A DNA stretch of 64,000 nucleotides from an uncultured Ignavibacteriota bacterium (GTDB lineage Bacteria; Bacteroidota; Ignavibacteria; Palsa-1295), in assembly GCA_903900335.1 (NCBI GenBank), contig CAIUMP010000022.1:62001-126000 (forward strand), read 5' to 3'. Positions within the stretch are counted from its first letter, which is position 1. Each line of letters starts with the position of its first letter. Below the pieces are notes generated by a model. The model was given only the letters and a program-made list of their open reading frames with translations, did no database searches and had not been told where the DNA came from. Below, piece after piece: positions 18,344-27,464 of this stretch. Made by a program: the position numbers and the translations under genes.

Positions 18344-18722
18344 TAGTTAGAGGCGTTGTATCTCTGCGCTCACAGAATTCTCTACTCCCTGGATTTGACA
18401 GATCCATGAATGACTTGAACCCAAATTCTGGATTTTGCACGAGGTCCGAATAATCTTATTATATTTGATACGATTTCTAGCAAGTCCCACCGCGAATGGT
18501 CGGTCATTCGTGCTTGCGCTTCGATACTTGTTTGCTTTGCCCTGATCGTGTTTGCCATTTCACTCTTGTGAGTTCTGCTCGCTGGAGATTTGACAGCCAT
18601 TGTTGTGGCACCCTAGTAGATGATCGACCATCTAATGTTATTCTCTTTTTCGTGTCAGGATAGTTGCTCGCCCCACGAGTGCTGCTGCCGGACTTTTGCC
18701 AAAGACAAAAATCGTTTTGCCA
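18344..18722. other. Intergenic leader region of the collagen-like gene
   Basis: About 380 bases without a credible gene. The only recognisable element is the promoter-like pair at 18433-18467; if used, it gives a leader of nearly 250 bases. No riboswitch or small-RNA fold is recognised. Confidence 0.5.
18433..18467 (+). promoter_or_regulatory. Putative promoter of the collagen-like surface protein gene
   Basis: TTTTG (18433-18437) and TATATTTG (18460-18467) match the Bacteroidota -33 and -7 boxes with a 22-base spacer, slightly longer than the 19-21 normally seen. Confidence 0.42.
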
Positions 18723-21700
18723 ATGAAAAACCCATTAATGCGTGGTATTCTCACGCTCATATTTGTTTGCATGTACTCGATGAGCATCGTGCAAGCACAA
18801 TCTACAACCGCACCGACTAAACAAGCCCTGCCTCGGATCATATCGTATCAAGGAGCGATAAGTTCGGAGAAAGGAACGGCAGTCCCAGACGGCGAATACC
18901 TTGTGAGGATTCGGTTGTACACGGACCCGTCTGCCGCAACGCCACTCTGGATTGATCAATACAAGGTGCAGGTCACGGGCGGGATCTTTAACGTTATACT
19001 CGGCGCTGGAATTATTCCTTTGCCGTCACTGCAATCTTTGGATCAATCACTGTGGCTTAGTGTCCAGGTCGGTGATGGCCCGGAGCTTCGACCCTTCTCA
19101 CAACTATCGGCGGCTCCCTTCGCGCTGAACGTGGCAGATGGGGCAATTACCAAGGCGAAGATGGGTACGGACTACCTTGGCTCCATTTCCATTAATGGAA
19201 CAAAGGTCAGTGGCCACGGTGCTGATCTGAACCTGGTCTCAGGTCCTGGGATCCAATTCTCTTTCGATCCAGGGACAAATACCGTGATCGTAAATGGCAA
19301 CTCCCCACTGATTCCGGGAAATGGGATGAGTAAAGGTCGAGCTGTAATGTCGGGCTGCGTCCTCGGTGACATGGCGTATGCCGATGAGTACGGATATGCC
19401 ACCCGCTTTGCGTGCAATACCACTACCACGAAGAAGATTTGTACGCAGACCGGTACCGGCTCTGCCGGCTCTTCACCAACCTGGAGTACGATTGACGACG
19501 TTCTCCCCTCACAATCGGGCTGTAGCACGAAGGTCCTGACATCAGACGGTACTTCCTGTGGATGGTCGAATGCGCCGACAGGACCAACCGGTCCTTCCGG
19601 CTGCACAGGTTCGCAAGGTGCGACCGGAGCACACGGTTCAACGGGTGCTCAGGGTGCGACCGGAGCACAGGGACCGACAGGAGCACAAGGCCCGGCTGGT
19701 GCACAAGGTGCTACCGGAGCGCAAGGCCCAGCAGGTGCACAAGGTGCGACGGGTGCACAAGGCCCAGCAGGTGCGCAAGGTGCTACCGGAGCGCAAGGCC
19801 CAGCAGGCGCACAAGGTGCGACGGGTTCACAAGGCCCAGCAGGTGCGCAAGGTGCTACCGGAGCGCAAGGCCCAGCTGGTGCACAAGGTGCTACCGGCGC
19901 GCAAGGCCCAGCAGGCGCACAAGGTGCGACGGGTTCACAAGGCCCAGTAGGTGCGCAAGGTGCTACCGGAGCGCAAGGCCCAGCTGGTGCACAAGGTGCG
20001 ACGGGCGCGCAAGGCCCAGCTGGTGCACAAGGTGCGACGGGCGCGCAAGGCCCAGCTGGTGCACAAGGCGCGACGGGCGCGCAAGGCCCAGCAGGTGCAC
20101 AAGGTGCGACGGGTGCGCAAGGCCCAGCAGGTGCACAAGGTGCGACGGGCGCGCAAGGCCCAGCTGGTGCACAAGGTGCGACGGGCGCGCAGGGCCCAGC
20201 AGGTGCACAAGGTGCGACCGGAGCTCAAGGCCCGACAGGCCCAATGGGACCAACAGGCCCATCAGGTGCCAACGGCCTTGACGGGGCTACAGGTCCCGCA
20301 GGAGCGACAGGACCAGATGGAGCACTGAACGCATGGGCACTTTTGGGTAATGCTGGGACCGTCGCTGGTACGAACTTCCTTGGAACGACGGACAATACTT
20401 CACTCTATCTTGATGTCAATAGCACTCCGACCCTCATCTTTAACACCGACGCCAGCATCCAACGTGACCCTAGTGGAGACGCGCGTGGCGCGGGTGCCGT
20501 TGATTTGCAGATGGATCGCTCTAGCAGTTCCAACGTAGCGAGCGGCCAAGATGCCTTCATCGGTGCAGGCACGAGCAATACCGCTAGTGGATTCGCATCG
20601 GCAGCAATGGGTGCCTATAGCTCCGCTTCCGGATATGCAGCCTTCGTCAGTGGCTATGGTAATACTGCTAGCGGCGATTTCTCAACCAGCATGGGCTCGA
20701 GTACCACCGCAAGCGGCTCCTCGTCAACAGCTATCGGTGTCGGAGCGTCTGCCACAGCATACGGGGCACTTGCGCTCGGAGTTAGCTCGCAGGCCACGGG
20801 TAACTCTTCGACCGCTCTTGGTGTAAGTTCCTTGGCAAGCGGTAGCTACGCGACCGCACTCGGGGTGAGCACGATCGCCAGCGGCGCGGGCTCGACAGCA
20901 CTGGGGGTAAGCGCAACGGCGAGTGGTGCAAATGCCACGGCGCTCGGAACAAGCACACTGGCGTACGGCAATTATTCCACTGCGTTTGGAAATAGCACAA
21001 CTGCTGTTGGTGTGGGCTCCATGTCGATGGGCGTCAGCACGACCGCGTACGGGGCGGCCTCTACAGCAATGGGAAATGGTTCGGTTGCCAACGGAGACTA
21101 TGCGCTTAGCGCCGGGAACAGCAATCTAGCAACGGGCTTTGTCTCCACTGTCTTCGGACAAAATAATACGGCGGCTGGAGACTACAGCTCCATCATCGGT
21201 GGAAATGGCCTAACGCTTTCCGGGAATAACGAACTCGGGTACCTTGCTGGCAATAGCGGTTCGAACGATATGAATGTCAGCGCCTCGAATGTTACATTGC
21301 TTGGTAACAGTGATGTGTGGCTAGCCAACAACGACAACGCAGCACGCGCGCTCTACTTCTATGCACCAAACTCTACGACCGGGGATTTCCCCGCCGGGAC
21401 AAAATACACCGCTTTCAAAGCTGGCTCCCAATCCACAAGTGTAACCTACACGTTGCCAATTGCAGACGGTTCACCAGGACAGGTACTAGCAACGGATGGC
21501 TCTGGTACACTTAGCTGGTCAAGCAACAATATCGGAAGTTACGCGCACGCCGGTTCTGCTGACGCTGGGGTAACTATCAGTAACGTTGCGGTATTCGTGA
21601 TCGATGCGGGAAGCACGACCGGGAATTTCTCCATCTCGCTTCCCTCTGGCATAAACGGGCAAATCCTCTACGTCGTTAATAACGACGCCACCCATGATGC

Positions 21701-21776
21701 CACGAACGCAGCGGGCAACGTGGCACACGGCGGCGCGAAAGCGACATACGTTTTTGGGGGCGGTTCGTGGCACTGA
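18723..21776 (+). CDS. Collagen-like and YadA-head-like surface protein
   Basis: 1017 residues from ATG 18723 (an ATG nine codons upstream is possible). Signal peptide 1-26, ending VQAQ. A beta-rich N-terminal domain (about 35-150, ISYQGAIS) is the type found ahead of fibre-like proteins in this phylum. Gly-X-Y repeats span about residues 284-534, then YadA/Hep_Hag head-like repeats with SxxAxG steps (about 610-830), and a C-terminal section with [18 protein letters not shown]. No YadA membrane anchor or T9SS tail is visible; the end is VFGGGSWH. A trimeric fibre at the cell surface is inferred. Confidence 0.82.
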   Translation: MKNPLMRGILTLIFVCMYSMSIVQAQSTTAPTKQALPRIISYQGAISSEKGTAVPDGEYLVRIRLYTDPSAATPLWIDQYKVQVTGGIFNVILGAGIIPLPSLQSLDQSLWLSVQVGDGPELRPFSQLSAAPFALNVADGAITKAKMGTDYLGSISINGTKVSGHGADLNLVSGPGIQFSFDPGTNTVIVNGNSPLIPGNGMSKGRAVMSGCVLGDMAYADEYGYATRFACNTTTTKKICTQTGTGSAGSSPTWSTIDDVLPSQSGCSTKVLTSDGTSCGWSNAPTGPTGPSGCTGSQGATGAHGSTGAQGATGAQGPTGAQGPAGAQGATGAQGPAGAQGATGAQGPAGAQGATGAQGPAGAQGATGSQGPAGAQGATGAQGPAGAQGATGAQGPAGAQGATGSQGPVGAQGATGAQGPAGAQGATGAQGPAGAQGATGAQGPAGAQGATGAQGPAGAQGATGAQGPAGAQGATGAQGPAGAQGATGAQGPAGAQGATGAQGPTGPMGPTGPSGANGLDGATGPAGATGPDGALNAWALLGNAGTVAGTNFLGTTDNTSLYLDVNSTPTLIFNTDASIQRDPSGDARGAGAVDLQMDRSSSSNVASGQDAFIGAGTSNTASGFASAAMGAYSSASGYAAFVSGYGNTASGDFSTSMGSSTTASGSSSTAIGVGASATAYGALALGVSSQATGNSSTALGVSSLASGSYATALGVSTIASGAGSTALGVSATASGANATALGTSTLAYGNYSTAFGNSTTAVGVGSMSMGVSTTAYGAASTAMGNGSVANGDYALSAGNSNLATGFVSTVFGQNNTAAGDYSSIIGGNGLTLSGNNELGYLAGNSGSNDMNVSASNVTLLGNSDVWLANNDNAARALYFYAPNSTTGDFPAGTKYTAFKAGSQSTSVTYTLPIADGSPGQVLATDGSGTLSWSSNNIGSYAHAGSADAGVTISNVAVFVIDAGSTTGNFSISLPSGINGQILYVVNNDATHDATNAAGNVAHGGAKATYVFGGGSWH
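19698..20237 (+). repeat. Fifteen tandem 36-bp repeats encoding a collagen-like tract
   Basis: Exactly 540 bases, 15 units of 36 bp, each coding a dodecapeptide close to [12 protein letters not shown]. Variation is confined mainly to third codon positions and two Ala-to-Ser changes. Near-identical units suggest recent expansion or homogenisation, and the copy number is probably variable between strains. The wider Gly-X-Y tract runs from about 19574 to 20324. Confidence 0.93.
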
Positions 21777-21842
21777 GTCGGTTACACAACATTGAGAAAT
21801 AACGCTTTGAATTGATCATTTTCTAGCGTCTTGAGAGAGTTC

Positions 21843-21874
21843 ACCGCCTTTCCTCATTCATGGGGAAAGGCGGT
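21843..21874 (+). terminator. Strong intrinsic terminator of the collagen-like gene
   Basis: ACCGCCTTTCC pairs perfectly with GGAAAGGCGGT, with a ten-base loop, followed by TCTTTTT. Textbook Rho-independent form, 66 bases after the stop codon. Confidence 0.9.
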
Positions 21875-22083
21875 TCTTTTTGTATCCTATCACTACTTCG
21901 GCTAGCTTTGTTGGTGCGAGAACTCCCCAAAGCTGGGGAACCTGGTTAGTGCTTCTGATAGACAATTCTCAAGAACGGAATGGACCGTTTCTTGAGCCTG
22001 ATCTCGTCATGCGCAGAATCGAAGACATCCACGACTCGGCAGTTCGAAATTCCCGAATTCAACGGATGAGCGAATTTTATACG

Positions 22084-22091
22084 TATATTTG
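22084..22091 (+). promoter_or_regulatory. Putative -7 element of the NlpC/P60 gene
   Basis: TATATTTG, exact TAnnTTTG. Only a weak TTC is found near -33. The start codon lies about 150 bases further on. Confidence 0.33.
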
Positions 22092-22239
22092 TACAACGTC
22101 CTTCGAAGGATTCCGTAAATAGCCTAAAAACTGCTATTTCCGGGCATCTTCGAAGGCCATTTGAAAACGGACTTTTGCGAGGGGGTTGTCCTAAGTGGAG
22201 TTCGAATTGTTAATTAATAATCAAGCAAGGTAACACCGC

Positions 22240-23229
22240 ATGACCCAAAAGATCATACGGCGTTTCGGAGTCCTGCTGTCGCTGGTACTATTTGCCATTG
22301 TATTAGTCTCTGCGACAACGACGACCTCCGCAGCCCGAAAACACAAGACCGGGCGCCACGGGGCAACCCATGGGAAATCCACGCACGCTGCTAACCGTCA
22401 CCACGGCAAGCATTATGCCAGGCTCTCCCATAACAGCCGAAAGCATTCGGCTCCAGCCCAAAAGGCGCTAACCAGCGAGCAGAAGAAGGAAATAGTCGAG
22501 AAGATCAAGATGCTTGCAAAGGCGTCTGTCGTGGATGACAAGTCGTCCCTCGAGGGCGATACACTTATCGCTCAGGAAGCTATTTCCGCAGAAGTTCAAT
22601 CCCAGATCGCGCAAGCTGCTAAAGAGGAACTTGCCGAGGATGATGTCGATGTCTCTATCGATCAATTCTTTGCGAAGCGCTCTGGTGATTCTACGTTTAG
22701 CCCAGAGCTTCAGCGTCAACGCCAGCAGGATTTCACTCTCTTTGACGAGACCGATCCCGAGCGTGCCGCTCAACGATCCGACGTCATGGCCGAGATCATT
22801 GACTGGATAGGCACTCGCTACTACTTCGGTGGCCAGGATCGCGCTGGAATTGACTGCTCCGCGTTTACCCGTACTGTCTTTCAAAAGGCGTTTGGCTACG
22901 ATCTTCCTCGCACTGCTGTGATGCAGTTCCAATTGGGAGAGAATGTGAAAAAGGATGAGCTCGCCTTTGGTGATCTCGTGTTCTTCCACACGGCCCGTTA
23001 CGCATCTATTACGCACGTGGGTATCTACCTCGGCGAGGGACTTTTCGCAAATGCTGCCTGCTCGAAGGGCGTGACCGTAGCGTCCCTTTCCAGCACCTAC
23101 TGGTCCAAGCATTACGCCGGTGCCAAGCGTCTGTTCTCTAACGGGTCGATTGCCTCGACAAAGGCGACCGCCACTCGCGGAACAATGGCGCAGAACTTTG
23201 TCGGACCGCTAACGGCGGCCTCGAACTAG
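22240..23229 (+). CDS. NlpC/P60 family peptidoglycan endopeptidase
   Basis: 329-residue exported hydrolase cutting gamma-D-glutamyl-diaminopimelate bonds in cell-wall peptides (family role). Signal peptide or membrane anchor at about 8-30, then a basic His/Lys-rich linker (HKTGRHGATHGK), a helical segment, and the NlpC/P60 domain at about 185-310. The catalytic Cys206 is in GIDCSAF and His259 in THVGIYLG; RTAVMQF and FGDLVFF are also family features. AAGG precedes the ATG by nine bases. A terminator follows directly. Confidence 0.92.
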   Translation: MTQKIIRRFGVLLSLVLFAIVLVSATTTTSAARKHKTGRHGATHGKSTHAANRHHGKHYARLSHNSRKHSAPAQKALTSEQKKEIVEKIKMLAKASVVDDKSSLEGDTLIAQEAISAEVQSQIAQAAKEELAEDDVDVSIDQFFAKRSGDSTFSPELQRQRQQDFTLFDETDPERAAQRSDVMAEIIDWIGTRYYFGGQDRAGIDCSAFTRTVFQKAFGYDLPRTAVMQFQLGENVKKDELAFGDLVFFHTARYASITHVGIYLGEGLFANAACSKGVTVASLSSTYWSKHYAGAKRLFSNGSIASTKATATRGTMAQNFVGPLTAASN

Positions 23230-23272
23230 CCTTGACATTGTTCTCGACTTAACGCTTCTCGTAAATGTTATT

Positions 23273-23297
23273 AAACCCCGGCCCACGGCCGGGGTTT
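23273..23297 (+). terminator. Intrinsic terminator of the NlpC/P60 gene
   Basis: AAACCCCGGC and GCCGGGGTTT pair around a five-base loop, followed by CTGTTTTTA. Confidence 0.85.
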
Positions 23298-23387
23298 CTG
23301 TTTTTAGGCGTCTCCATACACTCCCCTTTCCCTGCTCACCTCAAAAATCCGCGACCTTTGTGGAGCAGTTCACGTTTACCAACCCCA

Positions 23388-23867
23388 ATGTCGCAGCAAA
23401 AGCCACCCACCACCACCCCTCGAGTTCAAACGATCAAGCCGATCGCGGACAACCGCCGTGCGCGCTTCGAGTACATGATCACGCAGGAGTTGGAGTGTGG
23501 TATCATGCTCGCAGGGACAGAAGTGAAGTCGCTTCGGCAAGGGAAGGTCCAGCTTTCCGATGGCTACGCCCACCTTTCGGGTGGTGAGTTGTGGCTAGAG
23601 AATGTACACATCAGCCCGTATACGCACGGCAACATCTTCAATCTCGAAGACAAGCGGAAGCGGAAGTTGCTGGCACACGCTCGGGAGATCGATAAGCTCC
23701 GCGTTAAATTGCAGGATCAGGGCGCAACGCTTATCCCACTCAAAATGTATTTCAAGGGCAACAAAGTGAAAGTCCTGATCGGCCTTGCCCGAGGAAAGAA
23801 ATCTCATGACAAACGACAAGCCATTAAAGAACGTGATGCGAAGCGCGACATTCGTAATCTGGAGTAG
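23388..23867 (+). CDS. smpB: SsrA-binding protein SmpB
   Basis: 159-residue partner of tmRNA in rescue of stalled ribosomes. Family motifs are clear: NRRARFEYMI near the start, GIMLAGTEVKSLRQGKVQL, NPY-type element replaced by HISPYTHGN, KRKRKLLAH, and the conserved end of the fold KVLIGLARGKKSHDKR followed by a basic tail. The longer open frame upstream overlaps the previous terminator, so ATG 23388 was chosen. The tmRNA gene is not in the window. Its 3' end overlaps the next gene. Confidence 0.95.
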   Translation: MSQQKPPTTTPRVQTIKPIADNRRARFEYMITQELECGIMLAGTEVKSLRQGKVQLSDGYAHLSGGELWLENVHISPYTHGNIFNLEDKRKRKLLAHAREIDKLRVKLQDQGATLIPLKMYFKGNKVKVLIGLARGKKSHDKRQAIKERDAKRDIRNLE

Positions 23868-24753
23868 CCTGACACTCGGCTTGGCAGGCAATGGTGTCGC
23901 CCAAGAAAGGAGCTGGGAGTTTGCGCTGACGCTAAATGCGTATAACTCTGGGTATGATGAAGTTATGGTCAGCCCGGACAACGGTGCCCTTCTCGACGCA
24001 ACCGGCAACAGCTTCATTGCGCTCGCACCCCAACTCGCGATCACCTTTCGCGCGCGTCAGGATCTCCGACTTCCGCTCTTTCTTACCGTTCAGGGTTGTC
24101 TGCCTCTTATGACCTCGAAAGGCAGTGAAGTAGAGCACGCCACAAATACCGACGGAACAGGTGGCATCACATACAAGACGGAAGCTACACATAACGAGAC
24201 TTTGGGTCGAGGGGTCCTCGGTGTCGAGATCCTGCCCTTTCTTCAACCGTACGTCGCTGTGGAGCGCAGTCAGCTTTCCAGCCGGCGGACCGGGCAGCTC
24301 GATGGAAATGATCAGGGTCAATTCGTACCGGATGCGAATCAGGACTACACCGAGTCGGTAGTCTCTACGGAACTGGGCTTCGGAATACAGGGCACCGCAC
24401 CGTTGACTATCAATGGTGACATCCGCATCCGTTATGACTTTGGATACCTTATCCCGCAGACCGTCAGCGTGTCCAACACGTCGTTCGATGCAGCAAGCTT
24501 CGGGCAAGGGACTACGGGATATACTTTCGGCGGTCGCGTACAACTTGATCTGCCTTTCATCCTCTTCAATCCCTTCACCGATCACGATGGATATTGGACC
24601 ATTGGTGCCACTTTCAGTAAGCGGCATTGGAATGGTGATGGGAGATTAGGCAGAACAACTTCGAGCGATGGACAACCCTCCCAGACTCTGCTATGGCCTG
24701 ATAATACCATGGTGAAAGCGGGCGGCTTTATTGGAATTGGACTGTTTTTTTGA
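23806..24753 (+). CDS. Outer-membrane beta-barrel-type protein, unassigned
   Basis: 315 residues. ATG 23806 has GAGGAAAG seven bases upstream but overlaps the end of smpB by 62 bases in another frame; ATG 23836 would still keep the signal-like segment (VIWSSLTLGLAGNGVAQ). The mature part alternates hydrophobic and polar residues, is rich in Gly, Tyr, Asn and Thr, and ends in Phe, as outer-membrane barrels do. No family is recognised. Its stop lies two bases before the tyrS start, so the two are probably co-transcribed. Confidence 0.7.
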   Translation: MTNDKPLKNVMRSATFVIWSSLTLGLAGNGVAQERSWEFALTLNAYNSGYDEVMVSPDNGALLDATGNSFIALAPQLAITFRARQDLRLPLFLTVQGCLPLMTSKGSEVEHATNTDGTGGITYKTEATHNETLGRGVLGVEILPFLQPYVAVERSQLSSRRTGQLDGNDQGQFVPDANQDYTESVVSTELGFGIQGTAPLTINGDIRIRYDFGYLIPQTVSVSNTSFDAASFGQGTTGYTFGGRVQLDLPFILFNPFTDHDGYWTIGATFSKRHWNGDGRLGRTTSSDGQPSQTLLWPDNTMVKAGGFIGIGLFF

Positions 24754-24755
24754 TT

Positions 24756-25964
24756 ATGACATTTCCACCTCTCAACGAACAGATGGACGCCATCCGGCGC
24801 GGCACAGTCGATCTTATCAACGAAGAAGACCTTGCGAAGAAGATCGAGCGTGCGCGCGTGAAGAACAAGCCGCTCGTCGCAAAGTTTGGTGCTGATCCAT
24901 CGAGTCCCGATCTTCATATCGGTCACGGCGTTGTGCTCCACAAACTCCGCACCTTTCAGGACCTCGGGCATCAGGCAACGCTTATCATCGGTGATTTCAC
25001 TGCAATGATCGGCGACCCATCCGGCCGCCAAAAGACGCGCCCCATGCTCACAGCCGATGAAGTGAAATCGAACGGCGACACGTATGTGGAACAGGTCTCT
25101 CGAATTCTTGATCGAGAGACACTCAAGATACAATACAACTCCGAGTGGCTCAACGCGATGACGTTCTCTGACGTCGTCAAACTGGCGGCGAGCTATACGG
25201 TGTCGCAAATGCTTGAGCGTGAAGATTTTCACAAGCGATTCAATGCCGAGCAGCCAATCTCTCTTCACGAATTCCTCTACCCGCTAGCACAAGGCATGGA
25301 CTCCGTCGCAATCAAGTCTGACATCGAGCTTGGTGGTACAGATCAAAAGTTTAATCTGCTCGTAGGAAGAGAGTTGCAACGGCATTACAATGTTGAGCCA
25401 CAGTGCATCCTCACGATGCCGCTACTGGAAGGTACGGACGGCGAGAAGAAGATGTCGAAGTCCTACGGCAACTCCATCAACTTCAGCGACTCCGCCGACG
25501 AGATGTTCGGTAAGACGATGTCTATCCCGGACACCATGATCTACCGCTACTTCGAGCTTGCTACAAGTGTCGCCGATCTCGCAACAATCAAAACCCAACT
25601 TGCCGACGTAAGCACCAATCCGCGCGATCTGAAGGTGCGACTGGGTCAGGAGATAGCGAGTAGCTTCTATGGTGCTGATGCAGGTGTCGCCGCCTATGAG
25701 CGGTTCAAAGCGATGTTTGTAAAGAAAGAAGTGCCAGATGATATTGAAGAGTGCCTTCTCGCAGCCCCAACATCCCTGGTCGATTTCATGGTCGAGAAGC
25801 AACTCGCACCAAGTAAAGGTGAGGCGCGGCGCCTCATTGATGGTGGTGGTGTTTCGATTGATGGAGAGAAGATAATGGATGCGAAGGCCCCGCTTTCTGG
25901 AAGTCCCTCCGGTGTAGTGTTGAAAGTTGGAAAGCGAAAATTTTTGAAGGTCAAGTCAGCATAG
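24756..25964 (+). CDS. tyrS: Tyrosyl-tRNA synthetase
   Basis: 402-residue class I aminoacyl-tRNA synthetase charging tRNA-Tyr. The HIGH signature appears as DLHIGHG near residue 52 and KMSKS near 229 (GEKKMSKSYGN). The tyrosine-binding section GGTDQKFNLLVGRELQ is present, and the C-terminal 70 residues form the S4 RNA-binding domain (SKGEARRLIDGGGVSIDG). The size and layout fit the TyrZ-like group with a C-terminal S4 domain. Starts directly after the preceding stop codon. Confidence 0.96.
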   Translation: MTFPPLNEQMDAIRRGTVDLINEEDLAKKIERARVKNKPLVAKFGADPSSPDLHIGHGVVLHKLRTFQDLGHQATLIIGDFTAMIGDPSGRQKTRPMLTADEVKSNGDTYVEQVSRILDRETLKIQYNSEWLNAMTFSDVVKLAASYTVSQMLEREDFHKRFNAEQPISLHEFLYPLAQGMDSVAIKSDIELGGTDQKFNLLVGRELQRHYNVEPQCILTMPLLEGTDGEKKMSKSYGNSINFSDSADEMFGKTMSIPDTMIYRYFELATSVADLATIKTQLADVSTNPRDLKVRLGQEIASSFYGADAGVAAYERFKAMFVKKEVPDDIEECLLAAPTSLVDFMVEKQLAPSKGEARRLIDGGGVSIDGEKIMDAKAPLSGSPSGVVLKVGKRKFLKVKSA

Positions 25965-25989
25965 CCTTGACTCTTTGGGAGATTGCGCG

Positions 25990-26020
25990 ATGGGGTCTTG
26001 ATCTCTGATCGAGACCCCAT
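25990..26020. terminator. Bidirectional terminator hairpin between tyrS and M20 peptidase genes
   Basis: ATGGGGTCT pairs perfectly with AGACCCCAT; the genes on both sides converge on it. TGGTTTACTT follows on the plus strand. Confidence 0.7.
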
Positions 26021-26024
26021 TGGT

Positions 26025-27398
26025 TTACTTCGCCTCCTTGGCAAGCTCCTTGTAAAACAACGCAGTCGCTCGAACTCCGTCGTGAAAGCCGGGAAGATAC
26101 ATCTTCTCATTCGGCGAGTGCGCATTTTGATCCGGCATGGTGAAGCCCATGAGCACTGTGGGTGCTTCCAGGATCTTCAGGAATGAGTTGACAATTGGAA
26201 TCGACCCCCCCTCCCGCGTGAGAAATGGCTCGCGACCAAACACTTCCTTGAGTGCCCTACGCGCTGCGCGAACGCCAGCGGAGTCGATCGGTGTAACTGC
26301 TGGAAGACCACCGTGCAAGTCTGTGACTTTGACGATTACTCCAGGAGGTGTTATCTTCTTCACATATGCCTCGAACAGCTTCGCTATCTCCCCCGGCGTC
26401 TGGTCCGGTACCAATCGCATCGACACCTTGGCTCCCGCCTTCGACGGAAGCACCGTCTTCGCACCGGAACCAGCAAATCCGCCCCAGATGCCGTTCGCAT
26501 CCAGCGTCGGTCGTGCCCAAATGCGTTCAAGCGGAGAGTAATCCTGCTCTCCGGTAAAGGTACCAACCTCAAGATCGGCTTTCCGTGCCGCCTCATCAAA
26601 TGGCAATCGCGCAAGCTCCTTCCGCTCCTCTGGTTCTACGGATCGAACGGAATCATAAAAACCATCAATGAGAATGTGGCCATCCTCGCCTTTAAGCTTT
26701 GAGATAATTCTGGAAAGCGCGTTGATCGGATTTTCAACAACGCCGCCGTATGAACCGCTGTGGAGATCGCGGTTGGGGCCGGTCACTTCAAGCTCCATGT
26801 AGCATAGGCCGCGCAGGCCGTAGCAAAGCGAGGGCATCCCGTAATCGTACATCGGTGTATCGCTGACAAGCACGGTGTCACAGGAGAGCATCTCGCGATA
26901 TTTCTCCAAAAATGGTTCAAGATTTGGCGAGCCGATCTCCTCTTCGCCCTCGATAATAACTTTGACGTTGACTGGCAGCTTGCCTTCTGTTTTCAGTAGC
27001 GCTTCGAGGGCCTTGAGCTGCAGAAAGACTTGCCCCTTATCGTCCGAGGCACCGCGTGCGTAGATCTGATCTCCGACGATTGTCGGCTCGAATGGAGGAT
27101 TGGTCCAAAGATTCAGCGGATCGACGGGCTGTACGTCGTAGTGACCATAGAAGAGCACGGTGTGCGCTCCCTCGCCAGCGTCCAGCCGTTGACCGAAGAC
27201 GACGGGGTGACGTGCGGTCTCGTATATCGCAACATTGTCCATCCCTATCCGGCTCAGCTCGTCACGAACAAACTCGGCGCAGCGCCTTGTTTCAGGGTCG
27301 TGAGAGGGCTCTGTTGAGACGGATGGAATACGCAAGAACGAGATGAGCTCGTCCTCATAGCGCGCTTTGTTTTCTTTAATGTATTCGAGGAATGACAT
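26025..27398 (-). CDS. M20/M25/M40 family metallo-dipeptidase
   Basis: 457-residue zinc dipeptidase, cytosolic by lack of a signal peptide. Metal ligands follow the M20 pattern: His in FYGHYDVQP, bridging Asp in GASDDKGQ, the catalytic Glu pair in EGEEEIGSP, an Asp in VSDTPM, and a late His in PDQNAHSPNEKM. The lid/dimerisation domain lies between about 190 and 340 (TGPNRDLHSGSYGG). The start was placed at ATG 27398 (MSFLEYIKENK); the frame remains open 26 codons upstream and overlaps the divergent esterase start. Confidence 0.93.
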   Translation of the reverse strand: MSFLEYIKENKARYEDELISFLRIPSVSTEPSHDPETRRCAEFVRDELSRIGMDNVAIYETARHPVVFGQRLDAGEGAHTVLFYGHYDVQPVDPLNLWTNPPFEPTIVGDQIYARGASDDKGQVFLQLKALEALLKTEGKLPVNVKVIIEGEEEIGSPNLEPFLEKYREMLSCDTVLVSDTPMYDYGMPSLCYGLRGLCYMELEVTGPNRDLHSGSYGGVVENPINALSRIISKLKGEDGHILIDGFYDSVRSVEPEERKELARLPFDEAARKADLEVGTFTGEQDYSPLERIWARPTLDANGIWGGFAGSGAKTVLPSKAGAKVSMRLVPDQTPGEIAKLFEAYVKKITPPGVIVKVTDLHGGLPAVTPIDSAGVRAARRALKEVFGREPFLTREGGSIPIVNSFLKILEAPTVLMGFTMPDQNAHSPNEKMYLPGFHDGVRATALFYKELAKEAK

Positions 27399-27464
27399 GA
27401 ACGCAAAATGGATTGTTAGCTGACAGCCGAGATTCAGATAGTCACCAGGCGACGACACTAACAC

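Larger units (their letters stand above)
21777..22239. other. Intergenic region before the NlpC/P60 gene
   Basis: It holds the terminator at 21843-21874 and a -7-like box at 22084. An open frame of 80 codons at 21880-22122 has no ribosome-binding site and no family resemblance, so I do not call a gene. Confidence 0.5.

Noticed and set aside
18344-18695. Possible RNA gene in the leader of the collagen-like gene
   Set aside because: No cloverleaf, long stem or recognised riboswitch core could be found by eye.
19698-20237. CRISPR-like appearance of regular 36-bp repetition
   Set aside because: The units are directly tandem with no unique spacers and are coding; no cas genes are in the window.
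19562-20328. Long open frames in other phases across the collagen-like repeats
   Set aside because: Tandem repeats with a period divisible by three keep all frames open; only one frame has a signal peptide, Gly-X-Y pattern and matching flanking domains.
21880-22122. 80-codon plus-strand frame before the NlpC/P60 gene
   Set aside because: It begins in the tail of a strong terminator, has no ribosome-binding site, and shows no family pattern; a -7 promoter box lies within it.
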